From the NCBI GenBank assembly GCA_964035575.1, contig OZ037835.1:744001-808000 (forward strand): DNA of 64,000 nucleotides. Direction: 5' to 3'. The DNA comes from Rhynchopus sp. YZ270_cl-10. Its lineage: Eukaryota; Euglenozoa; Diplonemea; Diplonemida; Diplonemidae. Made by a program: the position numbers and the translations under genes. The notes under the pieces are model-generated. The model was given only the letters and a program-made list of their open reading frames with translations. It did no database searches and was not told the DNA's origin. Numbering within the stretch: position 1 is the first letter of the stretch; the number at the start of each line of letters is the position of its first letter. Shown here in pieces: positions 60,523 to 64,000 of this stretch.

Positions 60523-61660
60523 TTTGTCGTCTATTCTTTGTGTTGCTCTGTTGTGTGGTCGGGTTGTGGGAGTTGGGGCTGTAGTGGGTGAACATGGTGA
60601 AAGAAAAACAACAACGGGCTTTTGTTTTGTACTTTATTTTTGTAGGCTTTTTGTTACATTGTTGGAACAGGGCCGCTGAGAGCTGTTCACAAAGCACCAT
60701 GTTTTCCTTTGCATTCGCACACAAAGCTTTGCACTTTTGTCTCCCATGCACCACATTTTAGAAATGGGTGCATGCCACTTTGTAGGTACTTGGAGCTTAT
60801 CCCTGTTGAAAACCACATTGTTATGTTCTTCCTTTTTGCTTCCATTTTTTATTCATTTGCTTTTTTGTTGTTTGGCAGACATGCCCCACATGTCGGTTAT
60901 GTAGAAAAAAACAGCACGGAACCACGCGTGTGCTGACCCTATTCACCCGCAAAACCCCCAGAAAATCGTTTTGGGGGGTTCTGGACACTTCCCTGCACTG
61001 TCGACCTGAAAGCGGAAAACCGGTCTTGAGGGTTTGCATCAGTATTCTTCTTATTTGTGCTTTTCTTCCTTTTGGTTGTTCTTAATATACGCTCAATTGT
61101 CTATTGAGGTTGAAATAGCTGCAAACAGACCCTGAATGACCGTTTTCAGCTCCAAAGAGGCGCATGCACTGTGAGTTCCAAACCAAAGAACAAAAAATCT
61201 TGCAGAATTTTGGGCGAACAGTGCGGGCTTGGATCTCGCCGCTATCCACTCACGACCGTTTCACAAATTATCGTCCCCTGACTCTGCTCTAATACTCTGG
61301 GACTTATGCTCCACGTTGGTAAAAGCGAAAGAGCAATTAGAAGTGGCAGTGTGTGACACTACAAAAAACCAAGTGGTCAAAGCACAAACTAACGTAAACA
61401 TCCACAAAACGAACAGAACACATGTGTGATCGCAACACATCTTGGAAAAGACGTGTGAATATGAACAGACAGCACACTTAGTGCACTGTCAGCGTAACAC
61501 CGCGACAAGCCGCTCTTCTGTCCTCGCACAACGCACCCGCAGTGGCATGAGGGCACCACCGCACGAGGCAGTGTCAACACCATTCGTGCTCGTCACTCAG
61601 ACTGCATTCGTCTTGGAAAAGAGGCAAACACAAAGAGCAAGTTGCTGACGAACAGTGCAC
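60523..61660. other. Spacer upstream of LRR protein 2
   Basis: Nothing recognised from 60523 to 61300. From about 61305 to 61660 it is the NACHT-family 3' flank (GGCAGTGTGTGACACTAC, AACCAAGTGGTCAAAGCACA, CATGAGGGCACCACCGCACG), nearly identical to 20330-20620 and 600-900. Confidence 0.6.
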
Positions 61661-61880
61661 TCACTCCTCGATATCACAAAGAATCCGTCTCGCAAGTTCA
61701 GGTTCCACAGCATCAGCATTGCGACAGCCTAATGCACGAGGAACTGTTGGAGCGACACCGATCACTCTCTTCAGCCGCAATTCATCAATCGTCCCGTCTT
61801 CCCCAGTGCAGATGCTCCACACACGTACCGTCTTGTCGCAACCACACATCACTTCGCGTCCATCGGGGCTCAGCAATACC
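61661..61880 (-). pseudogene. 3' remnant of a fourth ART-NACHT-WD40 gene
   Basis: About the last 73 codons of the family: LLSPDGREVMCGCDKTVRVW, then [20 protein letters not shown] and the ending RRILCDIEE. This is the final WD40 repeat and tail, followed by the normal 3' flank. Everything upstream is missing. Homology stops at about 61878, and a little further on lies a hAT-like element and then the end of a cyclase pseudogene. Confidence 0.85.
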
Positions 61881-61954
61881 CATGCGGCGAGGTTTTGCTC
61901 TCGCGAGTCAGGTGCAAAAACGCTTTTCGTACGTGTGTTTCCACAGGGTTCTAC

Positions 61955-62590
61955 CAGGGTATTAGGGTGGTTAAAAAAACTGGTTTTGAAAACCGGTTTT
62001 TCCAAAAACTGGTTTTCAAAAAAAAACAGAGAAATCTGGAGGGAAAAAAAAACCGACACTTTTCACCAGGCCTTTCTGTAAATGTCGTCCCCAGATTAGG
62101 GCGGACTCGATTTTTTTCCCCGCATTTTTTCCCCGCCTGGTAGAACCGTGGTTGAACCACGGGAGTGCCTTGGAGAAATGGATGTTCCTTGAATTTTTTT
62201 TTGCCTGCGGCGCCATTTTTCATTTTTTGCTCCGCAAAGAAGGGTTCGTTGAGTGGCTCTGTGGTGTAAAAAGCTAGATTTTTACACCGTACCCTCAAAA
62301 ATTTTCGCTTGCGGCGCCATTTTATACAGTACAGTCCCTATGTTCCCAATGTCTACCCTGGGTCAGCAGCGCCGAAATATTTTGAGCAAAAAACAAGCTG
62401 ACCTCCCCAACTTGAAATCTGGATTGAAATCCTGGATAAGACACTGACCCCACCCCCGAAAAACCCAAAAAAGGTGACTGTGTCCGTCCGGTGGAGGTTT
62501 TCGCCGGAAACACTAGTTTTCGCCACCCAGGAGAGAAAACCAGAAAAACCAGTTTTTTCCGGAATTTCGGATTTTTACCCTAATACCCTG
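61955..62590. mobile_element. Non-autonomous hAT-like element in a deletion scar
   Basis: Perfect inverted ends CAGGGTATTAGGGT (61955-61968) and ACCCTAATACCCTG (62577-62590), flanked by the 7-bp direct repeat GTTCTAC (61948-61954 and 62591-62597). Subterminal AAACTGGTTTT words recur near both ends, and an internal hairpin GGTGTAAAAA/TTTTTACACC lies at about 62264-62289. The CAGGG ends point to hAT, although one base of the usual 8-bp duplication is missing. Length 636 bp, no transposase. Confidence 0.78.
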
Positions 62591-62622
62591 GTTCTACAGG
62601 CACAAGAAATAACAAAGCAACC

Positions 62623-64000
62623 TCAGTGCAGAAGCACAACGTACGGTGCATAAGCCTTCTGCTCCACATAGCCGGCAAGCTCTTCGTACTGTGTGCGTTG
62701 GTCCTGAGCGACGGTGTCCAGCAGAGAAGACGCCTTCTCAAAGTCCTGTTTGATGATGTGCTCGAAGACCTCGTTCCACACTGCGTGCGGGTTGTTTGCG
62801 GCAGACTCCAGCTGGTACATCCACTCCTCGTTTTCGCTGCTGCACAGCCCACGTACGGTAAACACAGTCTGTGCCTTCTCGCTCAGCTTCTCGTACAGCA
62901 TCGCACCAGCACAACGCAGTACCACCTGTCCCTCCGCCTCACGCGAAATGTTCTGGTCAACCACACCAGGGAGGTCACGCTTCTTGTTCCAACGCTCCAG
63001 CACAACCACCCACGACATGGACTGCGAAAGAATCGACATCTTCTTCATCCCGTTGCAGCCCATGTTCCCGACACGTGCCTCGCCTGTCGTGCACCCGTAC
63101 GAGATCTTGTGCACATCCCCAAGTGCTGTTGCCACTTCGTGTGCAGCCTTCACACAGGCAGCACTGTGCGACGGCTTCGGAACAAAGGCGTTGAAGGTGG
63201 CAAGCATCTTGTCCCCTGCGAACGTGTCGCACACACCTTTGTTGTGCTGCACTGCTGACATGATGTGCTCCACAATACCACCGTGTGCGGAGAGCGTGCC
63301 ACGACACGACGTTCATGTGTGCCAGCGACACCTTCTTCTTCTTCATCCCTTCCACACGTAGTAGTGCCTTCTGGTTCTGCATCGCAACAACTGAACTCTG
63401 TGACGTACCTGAAGGGGACATGCCTGACTTCTGCGACTTCATAGTCGAAGAGTCCTCTGTCACGGATGCTTCTTTGTCGCTGTCGTTGACAAGCACACTC
63501 TGCGGCATGTAGTTCCGGTACTCCACCAGGTTCGCCACCATGGTAACAAAGCTGCGCTGCATCATCCCGACTTCACTCAGCTGCGACACTGCACGGCCCG
63601 TGTCCACAGCCTCCAGGTCCATCACAGCCACACTTGCCCATCTCACTCCCAAGCTTCAGCAGAGGGGACGTGATGTAGCGTGTGAACACAACAGCAACGG
63701 TCAGAAGTCCTATGACCGCAAGAGCCGTCACAATCGCCATCACAATCACCGCATCCTCCTTCTGTGCGTCTGCAGAGGACAGATCTGATGCCACCTTCGC
63801 ACGGATTGCATTCGTCGACGCATCAATTGTCTCCATCACAGACACCCTCGGCACAAGAAGGTTCGCGAATAATTTGATCGTTTTGTGTTCAATTTTCGAC
63901 GTGATTGTCCAGTACTCCGTGCCGTTCGAGTCAGACCACTTCAGGAAGGAGTCCTCTATCATCTCCACAAGGTCTCTGTAGTTCTGTGGGTGTGTGAACA
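62623..64000 (-). pseudogene. Second receptor-cyclase copy, broken and running off the window
   Basis: Nearly identical to 9744-11176 of the intact cyclase gene: transmembrane segment 2, HAMP-like region, Ser-rich linker and cyclase-like domain to the stop codon (ending YAPYVVLLH). The frame is broken at least twice: an extra base near 63637, just after the HAMP start, and a deletion of about 32 bp near 63294 at the beginning of the cyclase-like domain. The Ser-rich linker also differs. The 5' part lies outside the window. Homology with the intact copy ends within a few bases of the stop codon, the junction of a deletion. Confidence 0.85.

Overview
The window reads as nuclear DNA of a free-living euglenozoan protist, either a Bodo-like kinetoplastid or a diplonemid. 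The cytosolic HSP70 is closest in wording to kinetoplastid HSP70s (inference from remembered family sequences). Every convincing gene lies on the minus strand. Very long genes, including one of 13 kb, run without an intron. Gene starts sit just behind pyrimidine/AG sequence that would suit trans-splicing, and the genes are GC-rich islands in AT-rich, repeat-laden spacers. I cannot fix the species from sequence alone.

Layout, left to right, with all genes read right to left. (1) 0.9-26 kb: three large paralogues (888-5918, 14349-19505, 20624-25915) encode a multidomain protein with an N-myristoylation signal, ankyrin repeats, an arginine-type ADP-ribosyltransferase (ART), a NACHT NTPase, pentapeptide-like repeats and WD40 repeats. 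A two-pass receptor with a class III cyclase-like domain (9744-12374) sits between the first and second. (2) 26.6-39.6 kb: one 4339-residue surface protein with a Ser/Thr-rich stalk and a GPI- or membrane-anchor-like C-terminus. (3) 39.6-48.7 kb: an SGNH/GDSL esterase-like gene (41235-42356), followed by 6.3 kb of repeats: nested TIR elements, long simple-sequence arrays, a 70-bp perfect palindrome and a 406-bp satellite. (4) 48.7-60.5 kb: two members and one relic of a ubiquitin-like/leucine-rich-repeat family, a cytosolic-type HSP70 without the EEVD tail, a low-complexity hypothetical protein and a secreted protein, with hAT-like and foldback elements between them. (5) 61.3-64 kb: a scar in which a decayed second copy of the cyclase gene abuts the last WD40 repeat of a fourth ART-NACHT-WD40 gene, with a 636-bp hAT-like element inserted in the scar.

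The most striking system is the ART-NACHT-WD40 family. It has the architecture of STAND/NLR-type sensors: a likely membrane-tethered effector enzyme, a signal-transducing NTPase and a repeat-built sensor. The effector and NTPase halves are almost identical among copies, while the WD40 fan differs in repeat number (about 11, 14 and 10) and sequence. This is the pattern of fungal NLR/heterokaryon-incompatibility gene families. A role in self/non-self or pathogen sensing is inference. The receptor cyclase lies transcriptionally upstream of a NACHT gene at both ends of the window, so the two may have duplicated as a module.

A second notable signal is a short hairpin with a conserved loop (plus strand CTAAGC-CTCTCGT-GCTTAG). 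It recurs in the same orientation downstream of at least six unrelated genes and may be a 3'UTR or transcript-processing element. Coordinates of repeats were read by eye and may be off by a few bases.
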